A stretch of DNA of 64,000 bases from Bemisia tabaci (taxonomy: Eukaryota > Arthropoda > Insecta > Hemiptera > Aleyrodidae): the NCBI RefSeq assembly GCF_918797505.1, contig NC_092797.1, positions 20,969,372 through 21,033,371 on the forward strand, read 5' to 3'. The notes under the pieces are model-generated. The model worked only from the letters and a program-made list of their open reading frames with translations. It was not told where the DNA came from and made no database searches. A program made the position numbers and the translations under genes. How positions within the stretch are numbered: the stretch's first letter is position 1; the number at the start of each line of letters is the position of its first letter. Positions 1 to 13,880 of the stretch are shown piece by piece.

Positions 1-500
1 TAAGTTTAAATGGAGGAAATCCAGTGTTGCCAAATTGCTGAATCCGCCTCTGCGAACATTCTGCCTTGCTAGGGAAACACGCCGTATTAATATTCGAGAG
101 TTGCCAAATTTCCTCCGATGAAACGTTCATTTTCAAAGAAAGTAATGAATACTTTTCTTTGAGTTTTTCCGGACCTTCCCAAGTAGCATTTTCAACGGAA
201 AAATCGCGATTTATCGCCGATAAAATCGCGATTATCTCGATTTTATCGGCGATAAAATCGCTAGGATCATCAACATCTGAGCGATTATCCTCGATCTTTT
301 CGCGATTTTATTGCGATTTTATCGGCCCGAAAAAATTGCGATTTTATCGCGATAAGATCGAGATAATCGCTCAGATGTTGATGATCCTGCGATTTTATCG
401 CTGATAAAATCGCCCAAAAAAGGGTTCTACGCTATTAGCCGATTGCCGTTAGGTTCAGCCGTCAGGTCCTTTGACGAAGACGAGCGTAAAATCCCCGGAT

Positions 501-574
501 CCTCCGCGGGGATTCGAACCCCAATCGCCACGGTGCGGTGTAAGGCCAGGACTTTGCCACTAGGCTATGGCCCC
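501..574 (-). repeat. tRNA-like sequence with A and B boxes, probably SINE head
   Basis: Reading the minus strand, an A box (TAGCCTAGTGG, 557-567) and a perfect B box (GGTTCGAATCC, 510-520) are 36 bases apart, as in RNA polymerase III internal promoters. The T arm folds, but the 5' GGGGCCA does not pair with the expected 3' strand and the anticodon arm does not form. I therefore read it as a tRNA-derived SINE head or tRNA pseudogene, not a working tRNA gene. Confidence 0.45.
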
Positions 575-765
575 TACATGACTGACGTAGGCGAATTGAA
601 GCCTCTTAGGTGGATCGGCGCTTCGCAACATTACAACTTTTGTCATTGCGTGGACTGACACCAAGTTTTCATTGGAATTTTTTTTTATTTTCCCTCCTCT
701 GCATTACATTTCATACCTTGAAGTACGGTTGGTAAATAATGTTCTATTGGTGATCTCATCATTCT

Positions 766-1036
766 GTCTCTGTAAAATTACCAATAGTAGTAAGATGGCA
801 AAGTTACCGATGGACCTTGGTAAAACGCCATATTTTTTATCGACTGTGGTAGAATTACCGAGATAAAATGGTAAAGTTACGGGAATTGATTACCAATAAA
901 AGTGGTATTCTTACCTGAAAAAAATCAGTAAAAATACCGGTTTTTAGGTAAGCTTACCAGTCTGTCTTTGTAACATTACCAATAATTGATAAAAAAATGA
1001 GATGGTAAGGTACCAACGGACCTCGGTAAAAACGGC
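766..1036 (+). repeat. F3 foldback-family segment (partial)
   Basis: Dense ATTACCAA/TTGGTAAT motifs, and the blocks containing CGACTGTGGTAGAATTACCG and ATACCGGTTTTTAGGTA, match the full-length copies at 32675-33090 and 45300-45713. The CACTGAAAAA terminus is missing on the left, so this copy is truncated. It lies inside the CCCAAGTAGC element. Confidence 0.6.
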
Positions 1037-1343
1037 GGCGGCGGCATAGAAACATCTTTCATAAGCGTCATTCATGCGTTCGTGGGCGTTGATGAAAAAT
1101 TGCAATTTATTGCAATTTTATCTCTATAAAATTGCGTTCGATAAAATCGCGATTTTATTGCAATTTTATCGCGATTTTTTCTCCCGATAATATTGCGATG
1201 AATCGCCGTCGATAAAATCGCGATTTTATTGCAATTTATCGCGATTTTTTATCCGATAATATTGCAATAAATCGCGACGTCGATAAAATCGCGATTACAT
1301 TCTCCGATTAAATCGCAATTTATCGCGATCACTGCTACTTGGG

Positions 1344-1931
1344 TTTAGGTGAAATGCCGAAAAAAATTATCCGAAAAATATTCATGAGTTTACTGGGAAA
1401 TTCATGTTTTATAAAATGAAATTTGACAATGCTTAAAGGTTCAGACGGCGTTTTGCCTTAGAACGGCAGCATGTTTACGCATTTTTTCACGTGAAAACAA
1501 TGCTGGGGTTTTCAAAGCACACTCTTCCTCAAAACTGCCGCAATGTATGTTCTTTCTGCGAAACATTTTCCGCCGAGCGAGATTGAACCCCGGGCGAGGC
1601 CGAGGTCCATGACCTTGGTGGTTTTTTTTATTGCCTTAATTTTATTCTGGCTCGAACATCTCGTTTTCGTTGTCAGCGCGACTCGTTCTCGTCTCATCGC
1701 CGCCGCGTGGAAAGCCATCGCAATGTTCGGCGTTATTTTAAACGAGGCATTGAGCTGAGAGCAAGGGCATGGACACGCGGACATTTTGAGGCAGCACAAA
1801 GAGACAGAGAACTTACGCTCCTGCTATGCTTACTGCTGCCTTGTCCGCTTCGAATCAAATCGATAACTTCACGAAGACGTCATTGTAAACAAACATTATA
1901 TCTTAAAGATGGAAAGGAAGGGGGGGGGGGG
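1344..1931. other. Right half of F1, then unassigned DNA
   Basis: Positions 1344-1469 are the right part of the split F1 element. From 1470 to 1931 I see no recognisable gene. The segment ends in a run of 12 G (1920-1931). A weak B-box-like string on the minus strand near 1580 has no matching A box. Confidence 0.4.
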
Positions 1932-2168
1932 CAGGGTGTCCAGCATCAGGAATTTCTCGATTCTATCAGGATTTGAGGTCAATCAGGATTTAAGAAAAAA
2001 TCGGCCGTCATATCGGATTTTTTTAATCGAGCTAGTTTTGTGAAGTTACATTTGCCTAATTTTTCTCCGCAAAAAATCAGGATTTGGAAAACTTATGAAA
2101 TCAGGATTTAGCGGTCAAATATAAGGAAAAATCAGGATTACCTAAATTGAAAAAAACTAGACACCCTG
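1932..2168. mobile_element. Small element with CAGGGTGTC ends
   Basis: CAGGGTGTC at 1932 and GACACCCTG ending at 2168 form short terminal inverted repeats. The interior is built from repeated ATCAGGATTT motifs. The left flank is poly-G, so a target duplication cannot be judged. CAGGG ends suggest a hAT-like origin, but that is only inference. Confidence 0.4.
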
Positions 2169-4667
2169 GAGCAGTGGCGTAACGGACTTCCGCTGGGCCC
2201 CCCTGCAAAATTTTTTCTAGGGCCTCCCCCCCATGTCGATAAAATTCCAAAATCATCCCCCCTCCCGCCCCTCTACTTCCCTCACCCCTTCCCGTTTTTT
2301 GGCCCGAGAAATTTCAAATCACGGACTTGGACTTGGAATGCCTCTCCCCTCACTGTCCCGGATCCCGTACCCGATTAAATGGGGTCCCTAAAGGATCAAG
2401 GATCTAAAGGGTGGCGGGGGCCCAGCCCAGGCCCAAGGATCTACAAAAGGGCCCAAGAATCGAAGGGCCCCCAAGGGCCTTGTGGGCCCTTCAGATTTAT
2501 GGGTCACCCAAAGCCCGAAATACCTACGAAAAGAGACAAAAAAGAGAAAAATTTTAGTAATCACTGAGTGAACATTGGAAGGCAGGGGCCTTTCAGCAAA
2601 AAAAAAGTTAGGAACAGTCCAAAAGAAGTATGAAAAACCCTAAGCTAACAATAAAAATCAGCGGAAGAAGCCTATCTCGTTAAGTAAAGGCCCAAAGTTT
2701 GAAACCAAAGCTAAGCATCAAAGAGACAGAAAAAACAAATTTTCGGCGGCCGATGACGTTATTAGGTATACCGCAGCCTCGTAAAGCTGTACCATGACGT
2801 CATCGATTGCACAAATTGCAACATCCACCTCCATACCCCGTCGCGCTCCTAGAATATGCAGCCAAGAACGAACTACTTTGCAAATTGAATGTATGATAAC
2901 TAGAAAGACTTGGTCGCATTAACGTTGCAGAGTTTCATTCGAAAACTCATGAACTTACTCTAGAAAGGTTGTGGTTTAACGGAAATTCTATCCTAGGTAC
3001 AATTCAAAATCAAAGGAAAAATGCATAGGTAACGCTTAAGGCGCAGAGGGGTTGGATCACGAAGCGGCCCAGTATCCTAAAATTTTCAATGTAACTAATA
3101 CAACAGTTAGTCAATAAAACATGATTAAGAAACGATGCGTGTGTTGAAATTTTGAAACAGTGCGATGCGTTCATAAGCTCCTGCTATGGCTCTCGTCCCT
3201 TTAAGTTTGGCAGAAGCTGCGCCCTCAAACTCAAAAACGGCAATTGCCGCAAGTCTGAGATATGAAATACACTATCTTTTGCTTCAAACAAAGAAAGACA
3301 AAAAACCAAGCAGTTGGCTAAATATTATTAATATGCGAGAAACACCACTAAATAATAGACTCTTATCGCTTATACTTATTGGTCAAGAAGCCCTCTTTTT
3401 TTTTACCATTTTGAGACCTACAGAGTCACGTGATTGAAGATCTGGCAATAATAATGGATATAAGACCTAGACAAAGGCCATACTGGCGGCTTGCCTGTTC
3501 CCTCATTTACCTTACCCCCTTCCCCTCTCTCCAAACAAAGTAGGTAGGTACCTACCTAATTTTAGCTTAAGTACTTCTAGTTTTTTTTCTTCTTTCTTTT
3601 ACAAATTTTGGTTCACACAACTTCATGTTGAGGCTCGTTAATTTAGATCATCAAAGGTCACCAGCAAAGGCTGGTTAAGTTGAAGCCACAGCGACTAGTG
3701 GGCGGGGGGGGGGGGGGGGGTGTCCGAGTAGTTCACGGTCCAAAGCATCTAAATAGGCACAAGTACTTGGCACGTTCCAGAAAATTTGGAACGCGCATTC
3801 AATGCAAATGTGAAAGCTCTCTTCAATAACTGATAGGTAATCTCTATGCTCGGACTCTTGCAAGACCCTTTACGATAAGTAAGCTGCGCAAATTTCTTGT
3901 CAGACTGTCACTTTATTTATGCACTCTGTTCATAAATCATAAGTATTGTCAAACAATATTTTCGCCGACGGTGCAAGTCTTTTGTTTGATTATGCTCAAA
4001 CCAGCGTTGCCATGCAGCGCGCCTCCGATTTTTCCGAAGAAGAGTCTGTTCCACTGTTTCTTTGTTTTATTTTGTACAAATATAGACGAAGAGGCAACAA
4101 AGAAACGTATCGCTATTTCCAAATGTCTGCTCCTATTTGATTATTTTTAGTAGCGCGTTGTTTTTATTTTGTGCGTGAGCATCTTCAAAAAATTTTTGGC
4201 GAAGGATTGAAGCAAACCATAAAAAAAATAATAGCAGCCCCCTCCCTCCTATCCGCTTTACTTCATGCGGCAACTTAACGTCGATTTGTTTAGTATGTAC
4301 CTCCACCTTAAAGAAGAGGACGTGGAAGTAACTGGGGTAATAAGGATTTAGTTCGGTCCATTTGACATCCTTGGTAAAATGTATTAGTGCACTCAATGAT
4401 CACGTGATAAGACGATAAGAGGTACACACATAATAAGTATACGTGGCGTCGAAGTGCGCAATCATCATTATCTATTTCTAGAATTTTTAGAGGGAAGGGG
4501 AGGGGAGAGAATTGATGAGGAGGCCAAGCGTGAAGTTCAAGGAGGGCCAACTGTGACAAATGATTTCACTTAAATTTCATATCAGCGCATTCATTGGTAA
4601 TGCGGTTTGCAAGGGTGAGGACGTAGTCTCTTCTTTGTTTCATAAGTTGGTACCTCGTCATGTGGTT
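2169..4667. other. No recognisable gene
   Basis: The start (CAGTGGCGTAAC at 2172) resembles a hAT-type terminus but I find no partner end. A C/G-rich stretch (about 2190-2510), a run of 17 G (3704-3720) and an 18-bp perfect palindrome TAGGTAGGTACCTACCTA (3541-3558) are the only structures seen. Open frames here are short and lack coding character. Confidence 0.4.
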
Positions 4668-4668
4668 C

Positions 4669-4921
4669 TACGTCACACGAGCAACAGCCAATCGAAATTG
4701 AATACAGTGAGTCAGCGTCAGCTGTTCCCTCGTATTAATTCACTGCTTTTCCTCATTGGTCGTCATTTTACGTTTTCACAAACTCACATTCGATCAAGTA
4801 CTGAAAGTGGTTGAAGGTGTTTCGTTCTAAGTTCTTTACTGATTTTAGTAGAAAAAACCTTTGTAGTCTCATTTAAATTTATCAAGTGTGAATATTTCGC
4901 CCTCTATCAAGTTTAAAATCG
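4669..4921 (+). promoter_or_regulatory. Putative promoter and non-coding first exon
   Basis: A TACGTCA site (4669-4675), a CCAAT box (4688-4692), an AP-1 type TGAGTCA (4708-4714) and an inverted CCAAT box (ATTGG, 4755-4759) cluster within 100 bases. About 160 bases further on is a strong splice donor, TCG|GTAAGA, with GT at 4922. This looks like a TATA-less promoter followed by a 5' UTR exon. It could serve the methyltransferase gene (acceptor near 6675), the polyubiquitin gene (acceptor at 8440), or both. No transcript evidence is available from sequence alone. Confidence 0.3.
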
Positions 4922-5922
4922 GTAAGAAATACTCTTTCTCTCTTTCCATTTTCTTCCTATGCAGTTACAAATGGTCTCTTGTGAAAATCGTGACAAAGCA
5001 ATCGCCATCTTGTCATTCTTGCCCTATGTTTTGCTATCAATCTTGTAATTTTGAAGTACTTTTAAGCCTTTTCGAAAGGAGTTACTTTTGAAATAAGCTG
5101 TCGTAAATTTGAAGAAAGTTTTAGCTACTTGGGCCCCATTTTAACAGAACTGGGGCTAATGAGGCACTCCCTTGACTTCCTTTGTCTGTGCCAGCCTGAC
5201 TACTTGTATCATTAGGATTCTGAGTTTCCTGATTTCTCGCTCATTTCAGCATTCACATCGCTTTCAACTCTAAAGGAGCGTCCTTTTTAATGTCTCGTAT
5301 CAGTTGATCGTAGAATTCTTTTCCTACGAGGTCAGCTAATTTTCTTAGGCTCTGACCTCATTTCCAGTCTTTGTCTTATGATTGCATCAGCCACTGCTGG
5401 GTACATCACCATTTCTCCATTCCCTCAGTCAATTATTCATCTTTCTAAAGCATTTTCGCTGCATTTTTGTATTCTACATTACTTTCTATTGGATTTTGAA
5501 GCATCAATGAAAACATTCTGTTGATCTGGTAAGTTCTGAACTTCGATAGGTCTCCCCTCACTGGAAGCAATTTTAGGCCTCATTTTTTTCAAGTCGACCC
5601 AGTTGAATGCATGTAGAGCTAGAAAATTATTCAGTGAATTTGATTATCCTTAACATCGGTAGTTTTCTCGTGCCTCTCAGTAGTCAGTTCTGTCTCAATG
5701 TATTGATGAGAATAGGAGATATGGTGTCGGCCTTTGCCATTTTCAACTTTGCCCAAACAAGCTGCAGCCAATGCATTATGTATGTGATTAAAAGTTCAGC
5801 TCAAGTGCAGTGTGATGCCACATCTGTGACGTTGCAGGTTACTGTAGACTCATGGAATTTTCCACCCTAAATTTCCAATGCATTGTTATAGCATAGCTTT
5901 GTTCTGTAGGTGATTAATTCCA

Positions 5923-6132
5923 GGTCCTGTGTGTGGTCGAACTGGCTTGCGTTGTATTGCATCAACTAGCTCAAAAATCTTGCTTGATTCTGATTTTCTA
6001 GTCCCTGTTTATGAGCTTCAAGAATCATTTTCAACAAAAGAAATTGGAATTTTGAGAAATATCACTAGGATCTGGCTGAGGAAGAAAACAAAGGAATCTG
6101 ATATTGAGGTCGACCCATCGTATCTAATGTAA
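5923..6132 (+). other. Exon-like open segment, product unknown
   Basis: An acceptor-like TTAATTCCAG precedes an open frame of about 68 codons containing PVYELQESFSTKEIGILRN and ending in TAA at 6130-6132. I do not recognise it. It lies between the promoter-like region and the methyltransferase coding region on the same strand, so it might be an alternative exon, a remnant, or chance. Confidence 0.15.
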
Positions 6133-6690
6133 TGACCATTTCATAGCTAAATCATTTCTCCAGATTATGCATTATTTAGTTGAAAATGATACTTCGGACC
6201 CATGCGCAGAGGCTATTGCCCTATTTTTTACTTAGGAGTGAAAATCTGCCAAGACTTTTGGCTTGTTGGTGTAGCATATTGCATGCCAGCTCAACGATGC
6301 CAAGAACCTCCGAAAAATCACTGATAGTTGGACTGCATGTATACTTCAACTTCAGTTCAGTTAAAATCTGAAGACATTTGTGTGCTGATTCAACATTGTT
6401 CAGCTATGCTTAGATCAGATTTCAAAAATCCCATAGTCTCAAGTGGCAGCAATACTTACAGTAATATCCATCATTGACGCATTCATTGTAATTGTGGTTG
6501 TAGCTTGAAGTTTTTTTCTACTTTGCCTTCAGAAGTCAGGGTTGACTATTGTTCTGTACTTCTAGGCCTAATTGAAAAATCATTTGTTCTCTTCATTTTC
6601 CTCATGTCTATCTGCTGATATTATTTGAAGAAAGCACATCAAATTAGGTTTGGTTTTACTTTGGTTTGTTACCAGTGGTTCATTGGAGAG

Positions 6691-8010
6691 ATGCATGAAG
6701 AAAAGAAAATTATCCTGCATCCAGCTAACACAGAAAACCCTCCTGAATGTCCTCATGGACCAACCCTATTGTTCTCTCGAGGAGTTGAAGCCCGAAGATT
6801 TTATGCTTGTTCAGCCTACAGAGATAGGAAATATTGTGACTTTTTCCTTTGGGAAGATGACAAAATAACAGAAGGGAAAAAGTTAGCGTGGTCAATTGCT
6901 AGAGATAAACTTCGACCGAAACTAAAATATAACAAGTTGAACACTGTTTTAGGTGAAGTTAAGAAAGCTTCACCGAGCAGGAGAGGGTATTGCAACACTT
7001 GTTGCTGCTTGTTTGTGTCTGAAGGTGTTAATTCTGCCCACAAAAGTCATGATGTGATCACTAGCATATCAGACTATTCACTGTCTCATCCTTCAGAACT
7101 CATTAGATTACAAGAAAGTGCTAAGAAAGAGTCTCAGTTCTTGTTCAGTCCCTCTACAGTCGGTTGCTTCGTATCAGGCTTAACATCTCTCAATGTAGAA
7201 AAATTAATCTTCATTGGAACACCATCATTGAAAGAAAATTGCCAGCTACCCAGCTTGCTTTTAGACATCGACCACCGTTATGCCTCTTTCTATGACAGCA
7301 CTGAATTCTTATGGTTTAACATGAGCAATTTTCATTTCTTTTCTGACAATGGCTTAGATAGTTTGAAAAAATTTGTTGCCACCTCAAAATGTGCGATTGT
7401 TGTAGACCCACCATTTGGTGCTCTTTTGGAGCCGATCAGTACATCTCTGTCAAAAATCATCTCTGAATGTAATTTGTCAAAGCCTCCAGTATTGTTGGTA
7501 TTGCCTTACTTCATGGAAAAACAAGTATCGAATTATTTTCCTGATTTGATTATGCTTGACTATGAAGTCAACTACATAAATCACAAAAAATTCAATGCTG
7601 GTGGTAGAAAGCAAGGATCCCCCGTTAGAATTTTCACCAATGTCAAAAAGTTTCCATTACCCAAGTCGGATGGGTATCATTTGTGTGAGCTGTGCTGTAA
7701 ATGGGTCAGTGACAAAAACAGACATTGCTCCAAGTGTAATGATTGCACATCCAAAAATGGCAGCACTTATAATCATTGTGACAGTTGTCAGAAATGTGTC
7801 AAACCGTCATGGAATCATTGCAAAATTTGTCAAAAATGTACATTAGCACAACATGATTGTTCCTCTGAAGAGACTCCATTTAAACGAAAGAAAATGCCCA
7901 AAGGTGAAACTAAGCGTAAACATCAGAAAGACATCACGACCAGCAAAAAAAGTAAATACTTAATTTTTTTAATTATTTTTTTTTTTTTTCACTCTATTCT
8001 CTGTTTTTGA
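6691..8010 (+). CDS. ZCCHC4: ZCCHC4-type 28S rRNA adenine-N6-methyltransferase
   Basis: Family role: ZCCHC4 methylates one adenosine of large-subunit rRNA, using S-adenosylmethionine, in nucleus and nucleolus. Seen here, from the ATG at 6691: a GRF zinc finger (C20, H22, C40, C49; CPHGPTLLF then FYACSAYRDRK), a C2H2 finger (C101, C104, H117, H120), a Rossmann-type domain with the catalytic DPPF at residues 239-242, and a Cys/His-rich module at residues 332-390, followed by a lysine-rich tail. The 439 residues are fewer than the roughly 510 I recall for human. The ATG at 6691 is chosen because an acceptor-like TTTGTTACCAG ends at 6675 and similarity begins just after; the frame stays open further upstream but without an ATG. 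GT at 7952, after a run of A, is a possible donor, which would replace the last 19 hydrophobic residues. The usual CCHC knuckle is not visible. Confidence 0.9.
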   Translation: MHEEKKIILHPANTENPPECPHGPTLLFSRGVEARRFYACSAYRDRKYCDFFLWEDDKITEGKKLAWSIARDKLRPKLKYNKLNTVLGEVKKASPSRRGYCNTCCCLFVSEGVNSAHKSHDVITSISDYSLSHPSELIRLQESAKKESQFLFSPSTVGCFVSGLTSLNVEKLIFIGTPSLKENCQLPSLLLDIDHRYASFYDSTEFLWFNMSNFHFFSDNGLDSLKKFVATSKCAIVVDPPFGALLEPISTSLSKIISECNLSKPPVLLVLPYFMEKQVSNYFPDLIMLDYEVNYINHKKFNAGGRKQGSPVRIFTNVKKFPLPKSDGYHLCELCCKWVSDKNRHCSKCNDCTSKNGSTYNHCDSCQKCVKPSWNHCKICQKCTLAQHDCSSEETPFKRKKMPKGETKRKHQKDITTSKKSKYLIFLIIFFFFHSILCF

Positions 8011-10959
<2,949 letters not shown>

Positions 10960-11419
10960 TCCTACATGTTTCATTCCAAAAAAAAGGCTTTTTTCTTTCC
11001 TTAAAATTTTTATTCCAGTAGCATTTAAGCCATCTGATATTTTGAGTGAGGCAACTCACTTTTTCAACTTTCAGTTGCCATTTTGTCTGTCACGAGTACC
11101 TGAGTAGCGTTTTGTTGAGTTATTGAAATGACAGAATGATTGAGTTGTGATCGCTTGTATACTAAAAAAATCTCATTTAAATGTCTGACCATGGAGCATT
11201 AATAATTCTCTAGTGTATTTTAGTATAGGTATGTAATTTGTGACACTCAAATTTTACCTGTAATTTAAACCGTTTTTATTTCAATGTTTTTTTTTACCAA
11301 TTTCATTCAAGAAATTCATTTGAATTCTAGAAAAGCTAAATAAAAGTCAAAAGTGAATCCTAAACGCACCTCTTCAGTTTGTTCCTTCCAAAATTTAAAA
11401 AAAAATATTTTTATTCTTA
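10960..11419 (+). terminator. Polyubiquitin 3' UTR with poly(A) signal
   Basis: AT-rich sequence follows the TAA. The first canonical AATAAA I see is at 11339-11344, about 380 bases after the stop. It lies just before an F5 foldback element (11420-11672), so the transcript probably ends before that insertion. Confidence 0.45.
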
Positions 11420-11672
11420 ATGAAGGGGTCTGTAGGATAAGGTGCATAAATGCAGTTTTTGAAGAAATTGAGATAGTGATGGCAACCATAACTAATATCA
11501 AGAATATTCTGTTTAAAACTAACTACTTTAATCTAACTCATAATAAGCATCCAAAATTAAATCTGAACTTTCCATCCACCATTGAATTCTATGTAATTTT
11601 GAAACTTGTAACACATATATCTTGAAATCTCCAAAACTGCACCTATGCGCCTTGTTTCCCAAGCCCCTACAA
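11420..11672. mobile_element. F5 foldback MITE, diverged copy
   Basis: The left end (GATAAGGTGCATAAATGCAG) and the right end (CTGCACCTATGCGCCTTG) are inverted counterparts and match the better copies at 35082-35348, 29344-29591 and 15875-16124. It is non-coding. Confidence 0.6.
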
Positions 11673-12372
11673 TCCAGATTTTCTTTAAAGCTAATAGCAC
11701 CAAAATTTAGTAAAAAATTAACTGAAGCCATCTGGAATTTATCATGCTTTCCGGGATATCACAGATGAAGGAGTAGGAAGCCTTGACACATTAAGACTCG
11801 GAAAAATCCATTTTATCTAGATTAATTCGATCAAAGTGCCTGAGACATAAAAGTTGTAGCTCAAGTTGATGTAATTAGGTCTTGTGTTCAAATTGTGTTC
11901 ATTTCTTCGTTGCGAGATACTGACTATTTCCTCACCAATAGTTTTCATTTAAAATTCAATTGCAATTCCTCATGACTAATGTTTTTTAAACTCCTTCATC
12001 TGTAATAACCCCTCATCTTCAATACCTAATTATTTCTTCATTTCTGAAATCACCGCCCATCTCACACTTCGATTAGGTAGATGCCCCCAGAATGATCTCG
12101 TTTAATACTGAATAGTAATCCACCCTCTAAGTAACAGTTGTAAAAGAACATCAGTGAGAATATGCCATGAAATGGCACATCCAGCCTTTTTTGTATTTTT
12201 TGTTGATACCCACTCATTCTCAAATGAAAAAAATACTGTCCAAATTTTCAAATTATCCTGAAGACAGAAGTTTCAGACTTACTACACAGCATTGCAATGC
12301 CCTTAGCTTGACTAGATTAATTCCGCAGAAAGACTAAAGAGTTCATGATGAAACTCGCAATCAACATGTTCT
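11673..12372. other. No recognisable gene
   Basis: AT-rich unique-looking sequence. I find no convincing open frame, splice pattern or repeat. Confidence 0.4.
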
Positions 12373-12380
12373 GCCAGGAA

Positions 12381-12661
12381 CAGGGCCGGATTTACCAATA
12401 AGCTACATAGGCTATAGCCTGGGGCGCAAAATTTTTGAGAATTTATTAAAAAAAGTGACTTATCAAAACGTAAACGTTCCTCAAAACTGTTTAAAATCGT
12501 GTTTTTTTAAAGGTGAATTTGAACATTTTCCTGACGCCTAACATCCTCCTTCTGATCTGGAGGGGAGGGGCGTCTGGAACCCCCCCTCCACGAGAGCGCC
12601 TACTTTTAGGGGCGCCACCCTAAGTTTAGCCTAAGGCGCTAAAAATGTAAATCCGGCCCTG
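12381..12661. mobile_element. hAT-like MITE with CAGGGCCGG ends
   Basis: Ends CAGGGCCGGATTTAC and GTAAATCCGGCCCTG are perfect inverted repeats. They are flanked by a perfect 8-bp direct duplication GCCAGGAA (12373-12380 and 12662-12669), the signature of hAT transposase insertion. The 281-bp interior is non-coding. A larger relative is at 41446-42550, and one end of another survives at 50153-50179. Confidence 0.88.
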
Positions 12662-12669
12662 GCCAGGAA

Positions 12670-13637
12670 ATTGGCAATCAGAACGTTGACCTCTCCTATC
12701 ATCTAGGTATCTACTTTTAATTTTCTCAACATACCTACTGGAAACATTGAAGTAACTCTGATGAAACAGTGATCTAAAAGCAAAAAAATTGACCTGCATG
12801 TATCTTCCTTTAAAGTGAACATTTTTAACATATTAACTGAATAAATGAACGAAATTGGAACTTTTGAAAAAGTTAAGATCGAAACTTGAAAGTATGTAAA
12901 AGCCCTTTAGAGGACCCCTTTGAACTTTTATTTGCACCCCTCAAAATTTTAAGGGGACCACCCCAGAGAAGGCGAGAAGGTGATGGGGCACTATTGGATC
13001 ACTCAGTACATATCCCTATTTATTCATTAACTAAGTTATATATTAAAGAAAATGGAATTTTTCTGGATATACCTAACGAGGAAAAACGCTAAAAATATGG
13101 CCCGAAACTGTATGTCACAAAGGTGGGGAAATGGTGCCGGGTCCACACCATTTCGCGGGAAATCAAAGCAGAGAAATTCCAAATATTTAAATTAGAGTCA
13201 AAAAAATGTTTAACTCTAATGAGCATACCTACCAGTACAAAACTGAGGGGAGAGAGAGGGGATGTTAGACTGGGTTCCCTTGTCAGATATTGTTGTCAGG
13301 TCTGTGACCCTCTAATATCAATCCCTTTAATTCTAAAAAATAAAGTAAATTGAGGGGGGAAAAAAATTGTCACTGACAAGACGTTTGAGAACATCAAGTT
13401 TTCACTACCCTCAGCTGAATTTCGATAGGTATGAAGTCACAAGAACAAGCCACCCCAACACCTTTTTCACAACTTTGTCTAGAGTGTGTCATTTGTGTTG
13501 CTTGTGATCAAATTGAAGGCGTTTCTAAAGCCCATTGCTACCGTCTGAATAGATTTATTTTTCTCTTCTTCGTTAACCTCTGGTTTGCAATTAACGAAGA
13601 CATCTGTAACGGCTTCATAAATTATAGCACCTTCATC
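12670..13637. other. No recognisable gene
   Basis: Only short open frames without domain signatures. Several purine-rich patches occur, for example 13246-13262. Confidence 0.4.
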
Positions 13638-13880
13638 AGGCCTTGTCTCCACGGAACGTTTTCATGGGATTTGTCCCAAGTTCGAATCGCAGGAATGAAA
13701 CTTCTGGGATTTTTCCCAGTTACCGTCTCCACGGGACGGGGCTCATACAGTCCTGCGACTAGTTTTCGCGGGAAGATAAATTGGTTAAAGTCGAGTGTTT
13801 AACCGGGATTAAAATAATAATTGCACTCAATTGACAATTAGACACATTATTTCAACTAAACAAACATTAACAATGTAGTA

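Larger units (their letters stand above)
178..1343. mobile_element. Composite element with CCCAAGTAGC ends
   Basis: Terminal inverted repeats CCCAAGTAGCA (178-188) and TGCTACTTGGG (1333-1343) bound this segment inside the F1 element. Both subterminal zones (about 196-420 and 1085-1330) are dense arrays of short, partly palindromic motifs such as GATAAAATCGCGATTTTAT. The middle holds a tRNA-like sequence and an F3-related segment. No transposase is visible, so it is a non-autonomous element or a foldback composite. Confidence 0.55.
61..1469. mobile_element. F1 MITE copy 1, split by a later insertion
   Basis: The left end at 61 (CTGCCTTGCTAGGG) and the right end at 1469 (CCTTAGAACGGCAG) match the ends of the family repeated at 24003, 28432, 39871, 55855, 57640 and 63770. 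The two halves are separated by a different element at 178-1343. Flanks are CATT on the left and CATG on the right, three of four bases alike, in keeping with the 4-bp target duplication seen in cleaner copies. No coding capacity. Confidence 0.7.

Noticed and set aside
501..574. A functional tRNA gene on the minus strand
   Set aside because: Acceptor and anticodon stems do not pair, although the A and B boxes are good.
1565..1620. A second tRNA-like gene (GGTTCAATCTC on the minus strand)
   Set aside because: The B box is imperfect and no A box lies at the right distance.
6816..7043. Minus-strand frame opposite the methyltransferase
   Set aside because: Shadow of the coding strand, which has clear zinc-finger and catalytic motifs.
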